Shown here piece by piece: positions 49,546-49,962 of a DNA stretch of 49,962 nt. Each line of letters starts with the position of its first letter. Within the stretch, counting starts at the first letter, position 1. The stretch is from Frankiaceae bacterium (lineage in GTDB: Bacteria > Actinomycetota > Actinomycetes > JAFAQI01), in contig JAFAZI010000104.1 in NCBI GenBank assembly GCA_019239875.1, forward strand, positions 1 through 49,962, written 5' to 3'. Under the pieces are notes generated by a model. The model saw nothing but the letters and a program-made list of their open reading frames with translations, made no database searches and was not told where the DNA came from. The position numbers and the translations under genes were made by a program.

Positions 49546-49962
49546 AGTCATCAGACGGACGGCGTAGTGACGCCGCACCCCTGGACCCCGCAGCGCTGGC
49601 TGACTCGCTCAGACCGTTTGGGCAGAGCCGGATGCTCCCCCGCGCCGCCTACGTCGACCCCGCCGTTTTCGCCTGGGAGCAGAGCCACTTCTTCGGCGGC
49701 GGATGGATGTGCGTCGGGCGAAGCGAGGACCTGCCGAACCCCGGCGACCAGCGCGCGGAGTCGATCGGCACCGCCGGTGTCCTGCTCGTGCGCTCCGACG
49801 ACGGCCGGCTGCATGCCTTCGCGAACACGTGCCGGCACCGCGGCCACGAGCTCCTCGGCTGCGGCCAGTCGATCAACCGCAGGGTGGTCGCGTGTCCGTA
49901 TCACTCCTGGGGTTACGAGCTGACCGGCGAGCTGCGAGCAGCGAAGGGCTTCAAGGGGCGGG
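49536..49962 (+). CDS. Rieske non-heme iron oxygenase, alpha subunit (partial, runs off the edge)
   Basis: The visible 142 residues cover the N-terminal Rieske domain. After LADSLRPFGQSRMLPRAAYVDPAVFAWEQ comes FFGGGWMCVGRSEDLP, then the [2Fe-2S] ligands in CRH (about 97-99) and CPYH (about 118-121), with WGYELTGELRAAKGF following. This resembles ring-hydroxylating oxygenases and the GbcA/choline/carnitine-type monooxygenases that cleave quaternary amines. The catalytic iron domain is outside the window, so substrate class cannot be fixed. No ribosome binding site precedes ATG 49536, in line with a leaderless message. It is divergent from the aminotransferase. Confidence 0.9.
   Translation, partial: MISQSSDGRRSDAAPLDPAALADSLRPFGQSRMLPRAAYVDPAVFAWEQSHFFGGGWMCVGRSEDLPNPGDQRAESIGTAGVLLVRSDDGRLHAFANTCRHRGHELLGCGQSINRRVVACPYHSWGYELTGELRAAKGFKGR

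Noticed and set aside
1-49962. tRNA, rRNA, CRISPR arrays, insertion sequences, integrases or phage genes
   Set aside because: None of the expected motifs, repeats or protein families was seen on either strand.

Overview
The window is high-GC, gene-dense DNA from an actinomycete, probably a free-living soil or freshwater one. The evidence is frequent GTG starts, many 4-base ATGA/GTGA stop-start overlaps, F420-type split-barrel proteins (PPOX and Ddn-like), an NDMA-dependent alcohol dehydrogenase of the mycofactocin-linked type, CsbD-like small stress proteins and several FAD/CoA catabolic genes. No rRNA, tRNA, CRISPR array, insertion sequence or phage module was seen. The genus cannot be assigned from the sequence alone.

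Left part (1-13.4 kb): an enoyl-CoA hydratase-like gene and a convergent PhyH-type oxygenase. A long minus-strand run follows, holding nadA-nadB-nadC, the NDMA alcohol dehydrogenase, a DinB-type protein and a PPOX protein. A divergent nrtR with a 17-bp palindrome probably controls NAD synthesis. Next come an orphan AbiEi/DUF559-type protein, a translationally coupled SPFH-GYF / zinc-ribbon membrane pair resembling Bacillus YdjI/YdjG, and an ArsR-like regulator coupled to a 61-residue protein behind a hexamer-rich promoter.

Middle part (13.5-31.6 kb): a single-domain response regulator, two tandem CsbD-like proteins, an SDR, a class III aminotransferase, a secreted neocarzinostatin-fold protein, an MFS-TetR-2OG oxygenase operon, S4, YjbR, nitronate monooxygenase and a NiCoT nickel/cobalt permease. 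The only gene-free stretch above 300 bp (23,656-24,249) lies upstream of the permease. It holds a Nur-like box, a row of DnaA-box-like motifs and a strongly folded putative RNA ending in a terminator. Beyond it are a methyltransferase, secreted proteins, a SpoU methyltransferase, a GntR-sterol desaturase operon with a FadR-type operator, a frameshifted sixA and a MerR regulator.

Right part (31.6-49.96 kb): the most interesting region. It contains an acyl-CoA dehydrogenase, a DAO-type oxidase with a cupin, a PYROXD2/CrtI-like flavoprotein with an NDP-forming acyl-CoA synthetase, a TetR regulator with a PotA-like ATPase, a class III aminotransferase with PotD/PotB/PotC-like transporter genes, and a Rieske oxygenase running off the right edge. 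Four promoters carry the same 16-bp palindrome, with consensus close to GACTGAATGTTCAGTC, just downstream of the -10 element. I infer that the local TetR controls all of these units as one scattered regulon for uptake and oxidation of an amine-type substrate whose identity is unknown.
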